DNA of 36,433 bases from an uncultured Bacteroides sp. (GCA_958477465.1 CAUEFX010000045.1:1-36433), one strand, 5' to 3'. Shown: positions 1-8,530, counted from the stretch's first letter. The notes: generated by a model not told the origin, from the letters alone. A program made the numbers and translations.

Positions 1-111
1 TAGTTCACTTTCGCATTTTAACATAACATACCCACAGGGTTTTCGGACTGACCCGTAAAAAGTAAACTTTTGGAGAGAAAATTATTTTTCCCGTAGAGAT
101 TCTTATAGTTC

Positions 112-142
112 CTCGTAGAGGAACGAGTCGTTCCTCTACGAG
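112..142. repeat. Perfect long hairpin
   Basis: The arm CTCGTAGAGGAAC (112-124) is the exact reverse complement of GTTCCTCTACGAG (130-142). A further G-C pair closes a three-base loop, giving about 14 paired bases. No run of T follows on either strand, so it is not a textbook intrinsic terminator. A second small inverted repeat, TTTCTCC/GGAGAAA, lies at 153-167. Confidence 0.75.
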
Positions 143-188
143 AAACTGAAGCTTTCTCCCGGAGAAACGCAGGCAAATTTGTTGGAAA

Positions 189-296
189 AAAGTGCATATT
201 CATCCTCTTTTAGAAGAAAATATGCATGAAAAAGTGCATATTATACATTCTTTTATGCAGTTTTTTCTCTATTTGCCGCATTTTAATCAAAGTGCA
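189..296 (+). promoter_or_regulatory. Three AAAGTGCA direct repeats, possible operators
   Basis: AAAGTGCA occurs at 189-196, 231-238 and 289-296. The first two extend to AAAGTGCATATT, and the first is matched by the inverted copy AATATGCA at 219-226. Repetition of one octamer within 110 bases ahead of a transcription-factor gene suggests protein-binding sites, possibly for that regulator itself. This is inference. The motif does not match the TTGAT-N4-ATCAA consensus of Fnr. Confidence 0.35.
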
Positions 297-543
297 CGTT
301 AGCAATAATCAAGATATTAGAGAAATATGTCAGTCTATCCGTATTTATTACAACTTTTGTCTATATTCAATTCCGTAAAATACGATAAAGAAATGAACGG
401 AGCAAATAGCTCTATTACTCTTGCCGTACATTAGAAGCTTTTTGGAAAGAGCCGTGCTTTCTGTGCAATCTTTTTTCCATTTTATTCTTTTTCTCATTTT
501 TTCTTTCTACATTTGTGCTTTATAACACAGTTTTGCAGCACTC

Positions 544-1245
544 ATGGTAAAGATAAACTTGTCAGATATAAATATTGCGGAGAAACTTTCTGATATGTGG
601 GCTCCTTTGAACAACGAGCAAAGAGAGTTTCTTGCGAATAATTTTACTCTACAAAATTATAAGAAGAACGAAATTATTTATTGTGAAGGCGAAACACCGA
701 CACACCTGATGTGCCTCCTCAGTGGAAAAGTAAAAATATACAAGGAAGGAGTCGGGGGGCGTAGTCAGATCATACGTATGATAAAGCCGACCGAATATTT
801 TGCTTACCGCGCTTTCTTTGCCAAAGAAGATTTTGTAACTGCCGCAGCAGCCTTCGAGCCCTCTCTTATCGGATTGGTCCCGATGAGCGCTATCATGACT
901 TTAGTTACTCAAAACAATGACTTGGCAATGTTCTTTATCCGCCAGCTCTCCATCGACTTGGGAATAGCAGACGAACGGACAGTAAACCTGACCCAAAAAC
1001 ATATCCGGGGCAGACTGGCAGAATCCCTCCTGTTTCTGAAAGAGAGCTATGGTCTGGAAGAGGACGGATCCACCTTAAGTATATACCTCTCGCGGGAAGA
1101 CCTGGCCAATCTCTCCAACATGACAACCTCCAATGCCATCCGTACATTATCAAACTTTGCAACCGAACGTCTTATCACGATCGACGGAAGGAAAATTAAA
1201 ATCATTGATGAAGAGAAGCTGAAGAAAATCAGCAAAATAGGATAA
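544..1245 (+). CDS. Crp/Fnr family transcriptional regulator
   Basis: Predicted DNA-binding regulator of 233 residues, the usual length for the Crp/Fnr family. Residues about 20-130 fit a cyclic-nucleotide-binding-type beta-roll (LSGKVKIYKEG at 59-69). Residues about 150-225 form a winged helix-turn-helix with the recognition segment LSREDLANLSNMTTSNAIR (182-200). It lacks the N-terminal cysteine cluster of oxygen-sensing Fnr, so the effector is unknown; in the family it can be a nucleotide, haem or nothing. The ATG at 544 is the only sensible start. The gene stands alone, converging on trxB with terminator hairpins in between. The upstream region with AAAGTGCA repeats may be its own control region. 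The family assignment is secure; the regulon cannot be told from sequence. Confidence 0.9.
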   Translation: MVKINLSDINIAEKLSDMWAPLNNEQREFLANNFTLQNYKKNEIIYCEGETPTHLMCLLSGKVKIYKEGVGGRSQIIRMIKPTEYFAYRAFFAKEDFVTAAAAFEPSLIGLVPMSAIMTLVTQNNDLAMFFIRQLSIDLGIADERTVNLTQKHIRGRLAESLLFLKESYGLEEDGSTLSIYLSREDLANLSNMTTSNAIRTLSNFATERLITIDGRKIKIIDEEKLKKISKIG

Positions 1246-1272
1246 TTCTTTTATCTCAATTACATAAACCTA

Positions 1273-1341
1273 AGAAGAGAATGCCACAATTCTCTTCTAA
1301 CCAAACCACCCCTGCTACAGACATCTGCAACAGGGGTGGTT
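1273..1341. terminator. Bidirectional terminator between the crp-like gene and trxB
   Basis: Two hairpins lie in tandem between convergent genes. AGAAGAGAA/TTCTCTTCT spans 1273-1298. AACCACCCCTG (1304-1314) pairs with CAGGGGTGGTT (1331-1341). The second has A-rich and T-rich flanks and can act in both directions. Its sequence is closely related to the hairpin at 33843-33883, the other convergent-gene junction of this type in the window. Confidence 0.75.
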
Positions 1342-1384
1342 TCTATGTTCCGGGTGCCTTGACGCACCACAGTTCGAATTCAGA

Positions 1385-2332
1385 TTAAAGAAGTCCTTTT
1401 TCCGACAAATAGCGTTCTGCCTCGATAGCAGCCTTGCAACCGCTTCCGGCAGCCGTTATCGCCTGACGGTAATGCGGATCGGCCACATCTCCGGCCACAA
1501 AAACGCCCGGTATCTTCGTACAAGGTCTGTCGGGTATCGTCTGGATATACCCCACCTCATCCGTATCCAGATATGGCTTAAAGATATCAGAATTCGGCTT
1601 ATGTCCGATAGCCAGGAAGAGACCGTCGATAGGCAAGGTATAGCGCTCTTCATCCGGTTCTCCCCAACGTTTCACGAGGCTCATCCCTTCTACACCGTTT
1701 TCACCGAAAAGCCCGGTTACATTATGCTCAAACAACACCTCTATCTTTTCATGATTCCGTACACGTTCCTGCATAATTTTCGATGCCCGCAGATAAGGTT
1801 TACGAACTACCAGATACACCTTTGAAGCCAATCCTGCCAGATATATGGCTTCCTCACAAGCCGTATCACCGCCACCGACAACGGCAACCACCTTCTTCCG
1901 GTAGAAGAAACCGTCGCAGGTAGCACAAGCGCTCACACCCATCCCGGCATATTTCTTTTCATCGTCCAATCCCAGGTATTTGGCAGTAGCTCCGGTTGCA
2001 ATAATCAATGCATCCGTCTCTATCTCCTTTTCCCCGTCAATCGTAATTTTATAAGGAGCCTTACTCAAATCAGAGGCGGTGGCAATACCGAAACGGATAT
2101 CCGCCCCAAAACGCTCCGCCTGCGCACGCAAGTCCTCCATCAATTGCGGTCCGCTGACCCCCTCGGGGTATCCGGGGAAGTTCTCGACATCCGTAGTTGT
2201 AGTCAGCTGTCCACCGGGCTGAAGTCCTTCATAAAGTACAGGAGATAAATTGGCACGTCCTGCATATATCGCTGCCGTATATCCGGCAGGGCCCGAACCA
2301 ATGATCAGGCATTTCACTTTTTCTTTTTCCAT
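1385..2332 (-). CDS. trxB: Thioredoxin-disulfide reductase
   Basis: A cytoplasmic flavoenzyme that passes electrons from NADPH through FAD and a redox-active disulfide to thioredoxin. The 315 residues match the low-molecular-weight bacterial type. Visible landmarks are the FAD-binding GSGPAG (12-17), the redox-active pair in CATC (Cys136 and Cys139), the NADPH-binding GGGDTA (153-158), and the C-terminal FAD-contact segment GVFVAGDVADPHYRQA. It is the last gene of a minus-strand series ftsK, lolA-like, trxB, with 67 bases between it and the lolA-like gene, so cotranscription is likely but not certain. Transcription probably ends at the hairpins in 1273-1341. A closely related ferredoxin/NADPH reductase is the only alternative, and the CATC motif argues against it. 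Confidence 0.96.
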   Translation of the reverse strand: MEKEKVKCLIIGSGPAGYTAAIYAGRANLSPVLYEGLQPGGQLTTTTDVENFPGYPEGVSGPQLMEDLRAQAERFGADIRFGIATASDLSKAPYKITIDGEKEIETDALIIATGATAKYLGLDDEKKYAGMGVSACATCDGFFYRKKVVAVVGGGDTACEEAIYLAGLASKVYLVVRKPYLRASKIMQERVRNHEKIEVLFEHNVTGLFGENGVEGMSLVKRWGEPDEERYTLPIDGLFLAIGHKPNSDIFKPYLDTDEVGYIQTIPDRPCTKIPGVFVAGDVADPHYRQAITAAGSGCKAAIEAERYLSEKGLL

Positions 2333-2399
2333 CGTTCTATCTGTTATTTTACAATTTGCTGTTCAAAGCTGAAAATATTCAAGACCGGAGACCGGCCGT

Positions 2400-3041
2400 T
2401 TATCTCAAATCGATGATTTCGGCAGTAGGATATTGTTTCTTATCGAACACAAACACAGAGTCTGCCAGCTTTAACCCCGTCCGATACTGATTGATTGTGA
2501 TCTCGCTCCGGCTGCCATCCCGCTGTTCTACAGCTATAAAGACCGGTTCGCAAACTCCTTTCTTGACATAGAGCACAATACGCGACAAGTCCTGTCTCCG
2601 GTCTGTTGCAGTAAGAATAATCTCACAGACAGGCATCCCTCTGAAATTCTTCTCGGCTCCCAGTTTATAATCAAAACCTTTCTTATAAAGGTAAAGCAAC
2701 GCGTAGGGGTTCATACCCTGCAGTTCTTCTTCCGTAGGCGTACTGACATTCACCTCATCATTTTGCGTCAAATAGCTCCATTGGGTTTTCCCGTCAAACC
2801 AAGAAACCGTTTCAGATGTTTTCAGGAAGAACTTCTCCCCTTTCAGCTTTATGGTTCCGGCAGCCTTGCCCAGCGAACCTCCCTTGTTAAAAGCCTCTAC
2901 GGTAAAGTCGGCTTGTACGCCACCGGCCTTCTCAAAAGCAGCAGCCGTCTTGTCCAACATGAGTTTTGCCTGCGCTTGTTTCTGAGCAAACACAGGCAAA
3001 GTCAATAGAGCCATCAAAATGCTAAAAATGTATTTTCCCAT
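2400..3041 (-). CDS. LolA-like outer-membrane lipoprotein carrier
   Basis: Exported protein of 213 residues. It has a clear signal peptide (MGKYIFSILMALLTLPVFA, probable cleavage after Ala19) followed by a LolA-like fold of antiparallel strands, with the segments VQADFTVEAFNKGG and GTIKLKGEKFFLKT typical of the family. LolA carries lipoproteins across the periplasm from the inner-membrane LolCDE complex to the outer membrane, and Bacteroides has several such homologues. It starts 19 bases after the ftsK stop, on the same strand, which implies an operon. This pairing of ftsK with a lolA-like gene is familiar from other bacteria. Which lipoproteins this copy serves cannot be told. Confidence 0.85.
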   Translation of the reverse strand: MGKYIFSILMALLTLPVFAQKQAQAKLMLDKTAAAFEKAGGVQADFTVEAFNKGGSLGKAAGTIKLKGEKFFLKTSETVSWFDGKTQWSYLTQNDEVNVSTPTEEELQGMNPYALLYLYKKGFDYKLGAEKNFRGMPVCEIILTATDRRQDLSRIVLYVKKGVCEPVFIAVEQRDGSRSEITINQYRTGLKLADSVFVFDKKQYPTAEIIDLR

Positions 3042-3060
3042 TTGTCGTATTAACGCTTAT

Positions 3061-5565
3061 TTATTGTAAATTGTTCAATCTCATTTCCAGGTCATTTTCA
3101 TCGATACACAGCACTTCGCGCGCCTTGCTTCCCTGCGTAGGACCTACGATTCCCGCCTTTTCCAATTGGTCCATGATACGGCCGGCACGGTTGTAACCGA
3201 TAGAGAACTTACGTTGTATCAGCGAAGTAGACCCTTGCTGATGAATGACAATCAGCCGGGCGGCTTCTTCAAACAGCGGATCGAGGCGTCCCATATCCAC
3301 ATCACCCAGATCACTGCCGCCATCTTCACTGACATACTCGGGCAGGAAGAAGGCAGTGGGATAGCCCTGCTGCTTCGCAATAAACTTCGTTATCTCTTCC
3401 ACCTCCGGTGTATCGATAAACGCACATTGCACACGAACCGGATCGGCCCCCTGCAGGAACAGCATATCTCCCCGGCCTATCAACTGGTTGGCTCCCGGAC
3501 GGTCGAGAATGGTACGCGAGTCCATCATAGCCGATACACGGAAAGCAACACGCGCCGGGAAGTTCGCCTTAATCGTACCTGTTATAATGTTTGTCGTCGG
3601 ACGCTGGGTAGCGATAATCATGTGGATACCCACTGCACGGGCCAACTGGGCAATACGGGCAATCGGCAATTCGATCTCCTTACCGGCTGTCATAATCAGG
3701 TCACCGAACTCATCGATCACCACGACGATATACGGCATAAACTTGTGTCCCTTTTCCGGATTCAGGCGACGGTTGACGAATTTCTCGTTATATTCCTTTA
3801 TATTACGCACATGCGCCATTTTCAGCAAGTCATAGCGGGTATCCATCTCCACACAGACAGAGTTCAGCGTCTGCACAACCTTGGTCACATCTGTAATGAT
3901 GGCATCCCCACCGTCAGGCAATTTGGCAAGGAAATGGTTCTCTATCACCGAATAAATACTGAATTCCACTTTCTTCGGATCGACCAGAACGAATTTCAGT
4001 TCGGCAGGATGCTTCTTATAAAGCAGTGAAGTGATGATTGCGTTCAGACCGACAGACTTACCCTGTCCGGTAGCACCGGCCACAAGTATGTGGGGCATTT
4101 TGCAGAGATCGACCATAAACACCTCATTCGTAATCGTCTTACCAAATGCAATCGGCAGATCATACGTCGATTCCTGGAATTTCTTACTGCCGATAATGCT
4201 TTGTCCCGAAACGATCTTCGGATTGGAATTCGGAACTTCAATACCGATTGTCCCCTTCCCCGGAATCGGGGCGATAATACGGATACCCAATGCAGAAAGG
4301 CTGAGGGCAATATCATCCTCCAGACCGCGTATCTTGGAAATACGCACTCCCTGTTCGGGAGTAATTTCATACAGTGTCACCGTGGGTCCTACCGTCGCCT
4401 TGATCGTGCTGATCTCAATGCCAAAGCTACGCAGTGTATTGATAATCTTATCCTTGTTAGCATTCTGCTCTTCCATATTGATGGTAGGTTCATTATTCTC
4501 ATAATGCTTCATCAGGTCGATGGTAGGAAAGCGGTAATTCTCAAGGTCGAGCTTCGGGTTATAGGGTTCCGTCTCTTTGCCGCGATAGTTCTCATCCTCA
4601 TCATCGTCAGCAACCTCCACTTCAAAATCCGGTTCTTTATCCACCGGTTTATCCGCTGCCGGCAATGGTTCCGAAACCGTCGGTTCGAATGTCATTGTCA
4701 CCTTCTCTTCCGCCGGCTGTTCCCGGTCCGTATTCTCCGGCACCACAAATTCCGGTTCACGCACATCCGGTTCTTCCGCCTTTGTCTCTTGCGCAGGCGT
4801 CTGCCGGTAAGTCCTGTCCATGGAAAACTCTACTTCATGAGGTTTCGGATTGACAAATTCCGGTTTCGGCTGCTGGTCGGCAGAGGCCGGTTTGTCATCT
4901 TCCGTCTCCGGCTCTTCTTTTTTAGTACGTTTAAGGAAACTCAGAGAAAAGAGTTTGCGCAGCCATATCACCGTACGTGCACTGACATAAATCAAGAAGC
5001 AGACGGCTGTCACGAACAAGATCAGCCACACGCCCGGTTGCCCTACCTGAGAAGTCAGCCAATTGGCAACATTATATCCATGCCGGCCTCCCAGATAAAT
5101 AAACGAATCCTGATAAGTATCCATAAAGGCAAAACCTAAAAATACGGAAAACCATACGAGCAGCAACGAGCAACCGATGAACCACTTCCACAGCCGGACA
5201 ATCCGCACACGCATCAGCTTCAGCCCTGCCATCGCCAGAAAAACAAGAATAAAAAACGACGAGATGCCGAAGCAGTCGTTAATCAGGTAACTGGCCAGTT
5301 GGGCACCGCGCGAACCGGCATAGTTCTTCACATGATTGTTCACCGCCGATAAATCATGCGGATTTCCACTGTCGATAATGCTCTGGTCGGCTGCCCCTGT
5401 AAAGAAGAAAGAAGAGAAAGCCAACAACAGATAAACAGAGAATATCACCAGCACCAGCCCGATGACAAAATGAATTGTCTCGTTCTTCAAAAACGCTGTA
5501 AACTTATTAATGGAAAGTTCTTTAGATTCCGTATCTTTTTCTTTTTCCGATTTCTTTTTTGCCAT
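3061..5565 (-). CDS. ftsK: FtsK/SpoIIIE-type DNA translocase
   Basis: A septum-located ATPase that pumps chromosomal DNA and helps resolve chromosome dimers during division. The 834 residues run as follows: four hydrophobic membrane segments in about 30-205; an acidic, proline-rich linker of about 215-345; a FtsK alpha domain; the motor with Walker A GATGQGKS (497-504) and Walker B VVVIDEFGDL (613-622); and a C-terminal winged-helix gamma domain (about 764-834), which in this family reads KOPS-type DNA signs. The linker is shorter than that of E. coli FtsK. The gene heads the operon with the lolA-like gene and trxB. A TACTTTTG promoter box sits on the minus strand at 5601-5608. It diverges from the DUF5063 gene across 245 bases. 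Confidence 0.96.
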   Translation of the reverse strand: MAKKKSEKEKDTESKELSINKFTAFLKNETIHFVIGLVLVIFSVYLLLAFSSFFFTGAADQSIIDSGNPHDLSAVNNHVKNYAGSRGAQLASYLINDCFGISSFFILVFLAMAGLKLMRVRIVRLWKWFIGCSLLLVWFSVFLGFAFMDTYQDSFIYLGGRHGYNVANWLTSQVGQPGVWLILFVTAVCFLIYVSARTVIWLRKLFSLSFLKRTKKEEPETEDDKPASADQQPKPEFVNPKPHEVEFSMDRTYRQTPAQETKAEEPDVREPEFVVPENTDREQPAEEKVTMTFEPTVSEPLPAADKPVDKEPDFEVEVADDDEDENYRGKETEPYNPKLDLENYRFPTIDLMKHYENNEPTINMEEQNANKDKIINTLRSFGIEISTIKATVGPTVTLYEITPEQGVRISKIRGLEDDIALSLSALGIRIIAPIPGKGTIGIEVPNSNPKIVSGQSIIGSKKFQESTYDLPIAFGKTITNEVFMVDLCKMPHILVAGATGQGKSVGLNAIITSLLYKKHPAELKFVLVDPKKVEFSIYSVIENHFLAKLPDGGDAIITDVTKVVQTLNSVCVEMDTRYDLLKMAHVRNIKEYNEKFVNRRLNPEKGHKFMPYIVVVIDEFGDLIMTAGKEIELPIARIAQLARAVGIHMIIATQRPTTNIITGTIKANFPARVAFRVSAMMDSRTILDRPGANQLIGRGDMLFLQGADPVRVQCAFIDTPEVEEITKFIAKQQGYPTAFFLPEYVSEDGGSDLGDVDMGRLDPLFEEAARLIVIHQQGSTSLIQRKFSIGYNRAGRIMDQLEKAGIVGPTQGSKAREVLCIDENDLEMRLNNLQ

Positions 5566-5600
5566 GAGTATTCTTTTACCTTTATATTATATTAGAGACG

Positions 5601-5608
5601 CAAAAGTA
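5601..5608 (-). promoter_or_regulatory. Bacteroides -7 promoter box for the ftsK operon
   Basis: Read on the minus strand this is TACTTTTG, an exact fit to TAnnTTTG, about 35 bases ahead of the ftsK start. No convincing TTTG -33 element was found. Confidence 0.5.
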
Positions 5609-5783
5609 GTAAAAAAACAATTTTCCACCTAACTGTTACCTTTAAAGTTATCGACCGTTTCCAATTCTCCCCCGCCCATACATCGATACCCCAAGCCCGT
5701 CTTCCGCCATATCGTACCGTACGTCTTTGAGCAGCTTTAGATTGTTTTATTACTAATCCCCGCTCTCTTTCAATCCTTTTTCT

Positions 5784-5791
5784 TACCTTTG
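5784..5791 (+). promoter_or_regulatory. Bacteroides -7 promoter box for the DUF5063 gene
   Basis: TACCTTTG matches TAnnTTTG and lies 19 bases before the ATG at 5811. The -33 region is weak (a TTTC at about 5768). It probably starts the transcript covering the three genes 5811-8350. Confidence 0.55.
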
Positions 5792-5810
5792 CGTTTCAAA
5801 TTAAGCAGAT

Positions 5811-6470
5811 ATGAAGAAAGAAAGTCAGACTATATTCGATAAAAATGTAATAGAATTCGTTACGGTGGCTGCTGAATTCTATGCTTTTCTGGAACGTGCC
5901 GAGGGCATGAAACGCAAGGATTTTGTAGACACCACCTTAAAAATACTTCCATTGCTCTACCTCAAAGCATCCATGCTCCCCAAGTGCGAAACGATAGGTG
6001 ATGAAGCGCCGGAAACTTATGTGACAGAAGAGATGTACGAAGTTTTACGCATAAACCTGTCGGACATCCTGGCTGAGAAAGACGACTATCTCGAAGTTTT
6101 TTTACCGGACATGGCATATAGCGACCAGCCGATCAAGAAAAACATTTCGGAAGATCTTGCCGATATCTATCAGGATATCCGCGATTTTATCTTCGTATTC
6201 CAGCTCGGACTGAACGAAACGATGAACGACTCTCTCGCCATCTGCCAAGAAAACTTCGGGCTGTTATGGGGACAGAAACTGGTAAACACCCTCCGTGCAC
6301 TTCACGACGTGAAGTATAATCAGGAACCGGACGAAGAAGAGGAGACTGAAGAGGAAGATGAATATGAATCAGACAATGACCATTGCCATTGCGATGACGA
6401 AGAGTGTCATTGCGGAGAGGACGATTGCCACTGTCACGACCATGGCTGTCATTGCCACGACAATGAATAA
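5811..6470 (+). CDS. DUF5063 protein with Cys/His-rich acidic tail
   Basis: A 219-residue cytoplasmic protein with no signal peptide or membrane segment. Residues 1 to about 172 are predicted mostly helical and match, from memory, the Bacteroidetes family DUF5063, whose function is unknown. The C-terminal 46 residues differ in character. An acidic run (174-189) is followed by 26 residues (191-216) holding eight Cys and eight His in alternating HCHC, CHC, CHCHDH and CHCH groups. This tail looks like a metal-binding or metal-sensing module. It is in frame, ends at a normal stop and is followed after 9 bases by the exonuclease gene, so it does not look like a frameshift product. The operon with an exonuclease and an rRNA methyltransferase hints at RNA-related work, but that is inference. 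Confidence 0.8.
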   Translation: MKKESQTIFDKNVIEFVTVAAEFYAFLERAEGMKRKDFVDTTLKILPLLYLKASMLPKCETIGDEAPETYVTEEMYEVLRINLSDILAEKDDYLEVFLPDMAYSDQPIKKNISEDLADIYQDIRDFIFVFQLGLNETMNDSLAICQENFGLLWGQKLVNTLRALHDVKYNQEPDEEEETEEEDEYESDNDHCHCDDEECHCGEDDCHCHDHGCHCHDNE

Positions 6471-6479
6471 GAAAAGAAA

Positions 6480-7121
6480 ATGGTTATAAAAAGAACAATA
6501 AGTAAAGAAGAGATAAAAGAACTGCCGAAAGTCGTCTTTGAAGGGCCGATACATGTAATCCAAAGCGAAAGGGAGGCCGATAAGGCAGTGGCCTATCTGC
6601 AGGCGCAACAGATCTTGGGAATCGACAGCGAAACCCGCCCGTCGTTCACCAAAGGGCAATCCCATAAGGTGGCGTTGCTGCAAATCTCGTCAAACGAATG
6701 TTGCTTCCTGTTTCGTTTAAACATGACAGGACTCACACAATCGTTAATAGGACTGTTGGAAAACCCGGAAGTAATCAAGGTGGGATTATCGCTCCGTGAC
6801 GATTTCACCATGTTGCACAAACGCGCACCGTTCAACCAGCAGGGCTGCATAGAGCTACAGGAATTCGTACGTCCTTTCGGTATTCAGGACAAAAGTCTGC
6901 AAAAGATATACGGCATCCTGTTTCAGGAAAAGATTTCCAAATCGCAACGCTTATCCAACTGGGAGGCAGATGTACTGACGGACGCCCAGAAACAGTATGC
7001 GGCAACAGACGCATGGGCTTGTCTGAACATCTACAACCGGCTGCAGGAGCTGAAACGCACCGGCGATTTTGAGATAGAAGAAGCCGCAGCAACCACCGGA
7101 GACGAATCACAGACCCGATAG
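6480..7121 (+). CDS. DEDDy-type 3'-5' exonuclease domain protein
   Basis: A 213-residue single-domain exonuclease of the RNase D/WRN type (DnaQ-like fold). The metal-binding residues can be placed: Asp49 and Glu51 in GIDSET (motif I), Asp107 or Asp108 in VGLSLRDDF (motif II), and Tyr173 with Asp177 in YAATDAWAC (motif III, the DEDDy form). There is no HRDC domain, so it is not full RNase D; whether it cuts DNA or RNA ends is undecided. It begins 9 bases after the DUF5063 gene and ends 50 bases before the methyltransferase gene, pointing to one transcript. The family call is firm and the substrate is not. Confidence 0.87.
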   Translation: MVIKRTISKEEIKELPKVVFEGPIHVIQSEREADKAVAYLQAQQILGIDSETRPSFTKGQSHKVALLQISSNECCFLFRLNMTGLTQSLIGLLENPEVIKVGLSLRDDFTMLHKRAPFNQQGCIELQEFVRPFGIQDKSLQKIYGILFQEKISKSQRLSNWEADVLTDAQKQYAATDAWACLNIYNRLQELKRTGDFEIEEAAATTGDESQTR

Positions 7122-7171
7122 CTTTCTCTTTTTTTTCATAAGTCATCATTCATAAATCATAATAATCCACA

Positions 7172-8350
7172 ATGTATAAAGTATACTTAAAACCCGGTAA
7201 AGAAGAGTCATTAAAACGTTTTCACCCCTGGATTTTTTCCGGTGCCATCGCCCGTTTTGACGGAGAGCCGGAAGAGGGTGAAGTTGTAGAAATATACACC
7301 TCTAAGAAAGAATTTATAGCCGAAGGGCATTTTCAGATAGGAAGTATCGCAGTGCGTGTGCTCTCTTTCAAACAAGAGCCTATCGATTACGACTTCTGGA
7401 AACGGAAGTTAGCAATAGCCTACGACATGCGCAAGAGCATCGGAATTGCCACCAACCCCACCAATGACACCTATCGTCTGGTGCACGGCGAAGGAGACAA
7501 TCTGCCCGGCCTGGTAATCGACATATACGCCAAGACAGCGGTCATGCAGGCCCACTCTGCCGGCATGCACGTCGACCGGATGACCATTGCCGAAGCCTTG
7601 TCCGAGGTGATGGGCGACAAAATAGAAAACATTTATTATAAGTCAGAAACAACCCTGCCGTTCAAAGCCGACCTTTTCCCGGAAAACGGTTTTCTGAAAG
7701 GCGGAAGTACCGATAACATCGCCCGCGAATACGGCTTGCAGTTTCATGTAGACTGGTTGAGAGGACAGAAAACCGGTTTTTTTGTCGACCAACGTGAGAA
7801 CCGGGCTCTGTTGGAGCGTTATGCCAAGGGCCGTTCGGTACTGAATATGTTCTGCTACACCGGAGGTTTCTCGTTTTATGCCATGCGCGGCGGTGCCAAA
7901 CTCGTCCATTCCGTAGACAGTTCATCCAAAGCAATCGATCTGACCAACAAAAATGTCGAGTTGAATTTCCCCGGCGACCCCCGTCATGAAGCCTACGCAG
8001 AAGATGCCTTCAAGTACCTTGACCGGATGGGCGACCAATACGACCTGATCATCCTCGATCCGCCCGCTTTCGCAAAACACAAAGACGCACTGCGCAATGC
8101 CTTGCAGGGTTATCGAAAATTAAATGCCAAGGCATTTGAAAAGATCAAACCGGGTGGTATACTGTTTACTTTCTCCTGTTCGCAGGTGGTAACCAAGGAT
8201 AATTTCCGTACCGCCGTGTTTACCGCTGCCGCCATGTCGGGACGCAGTGTACGTATCCTGCACCAATTGACACAACCGGCAGATCACCCGGTCAACATTT
8301 ACCACCCCGAAGGAGAATACCTGAAAGGATTGGTTTTATATGTGGAATAA
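7172..8350 (+). CDS. Class I rRNA large-subunit methyltransferase, RlmI-like
   Basis: A SAM-dependent RNA methyltransferase of 392 residues, the length of the RlmI/YccW family that makes 5-methylcytosine in 23S rRNA. It starts with a PUA-type RNA-binding domain (about 1-75), then a central linker domain, then the Rossmann methyltransferase core: SAM-binding NMFCYTGGFS (225-234), acidic HSVDSS (247-252), motif IV DPPAF (296-300) and the SCS segment (335-337) seen in the family. The 50-base gap before it holds no terminator, so it probably ends the operon that starts at 5811. The target base is inferred from the family and could differ. Confidence 0.88.
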   Translation: MYKVYLKPGKEESLKRFHPWIFSGAIARFDGEPEEGEVVEIYTSKKEFIAEGHFQIGSIAVRVLSFKQEPIDYDFWKRKLAIAYDMRKSIGIATNPTNDTYRLVHGEGDNLPGLVIDIYAKTAVMQAHSAGMHVDRMTIAEALSEVMGDKIENIYYKSETTLPFKADLFPENGFLKGGSTDNIAREYGLQFHVDWLRGQKTGFFVDQRENRALLERYAKGRSVLNMFCYTGGFSFYAMRGGAKLVHSVDSSSKAIDLTNKNVELNFPGDPRHEAYAEDAFKYLDRMGDQYDLIILDPPAFAKHKDALRNALQGYRKLNAKAFEKIKPGGILFTFSCSQVVTKDNFRTAVFTAAAMSGRSVRILHQLTQPADHPVNIYHPEGEYLKGLVLYVE

Positions 8351-8425
8351 AGGCTTATTAACATAATAAAGGAATTAACAAAGTTAATTAGAGTTAACAA
8401 ACCGCAGATTTATAGCAAAACATTA

Positions 8426-8455
8426 TGTTCTAAAACATAAAACTACTTATCTTTG
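8426..8455 (+). promoter_or_regulatory. Promoter of the putative small RNA
   Basis: TATCTTTG (8448-8455) is an exact Bacteroides -7 box. A TGTT at 8426-8429, 18 bases upstream, is a weak -33 box. No open reading frame follows; a terminator lies 45 bases downstream. Confidence 0.6.
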
Positions 8456-8459
8456 CACC

Positions 8460-8530
8460 GTGTTTTTCATGGTATTAGATTTAAGGTTAATAAAGATTGG
8501 CTGTCTGGGATAGATAGCCTTCTTTTTTTT
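8460..8530 (+). ncRNA. Putative small non-coding RNA
   Basis: An exact -7 promoter box (TATCTTTG, 8448-8455) is followed, with no open reading frame, by about 70 bases ending in the stem GGCTGTCT/AGATAGCC (8499-8518, five-base loop) and a long T-run (8520-8530), a textbook intrinsic terminator. The body (starting near GTTTTTCATGGTATTAGA) resembles, from memory, a sequence that recurs between genes in many Bacteroidales genomes, which would make it one copy of a dispersed RNA family; I cannot verify this here. It could also be a transcribed leader with an attenuator for the transporter gene, but that gene has its own promoter downstream. Confidence 0.55.

Larger units (their letters stand above)
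1..543. other. Non-coding leader upstream of the Crp/Fnr-type gene
   Basis: No convincing gene is visible in this AT-rich stretch. It holds a perfect hairpin at 112-142, a short hairpin at 153-167, three copies of the octamer AAAGTGCA (189-196, 231-238, 289-296) and a small CGTA/TACG dyad at 374-384. A 61-codon minus-strand frame at 18-203 crosses both hairpins and resembles no family I know, so I do not call it. The region probably carries the control sequences of the regulator at 544, or the end of a transcript entering from the left. No clear TAnnTTTG promoter box was found close to the regulator's start. Confidence 0.6.

Noticed and set aside
18..203. 61-codon minus-strand frame at the left edge
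   Set aside because: It runs through two hairpins, has no recognisable motif and no promoter.
4090..5139. 349-codon plus-strand open frame inside ftsK
   Set aside because: Arg/His/Phe-rich antisense translation with no family likeness, covering the ftsK linker and alpha domain.
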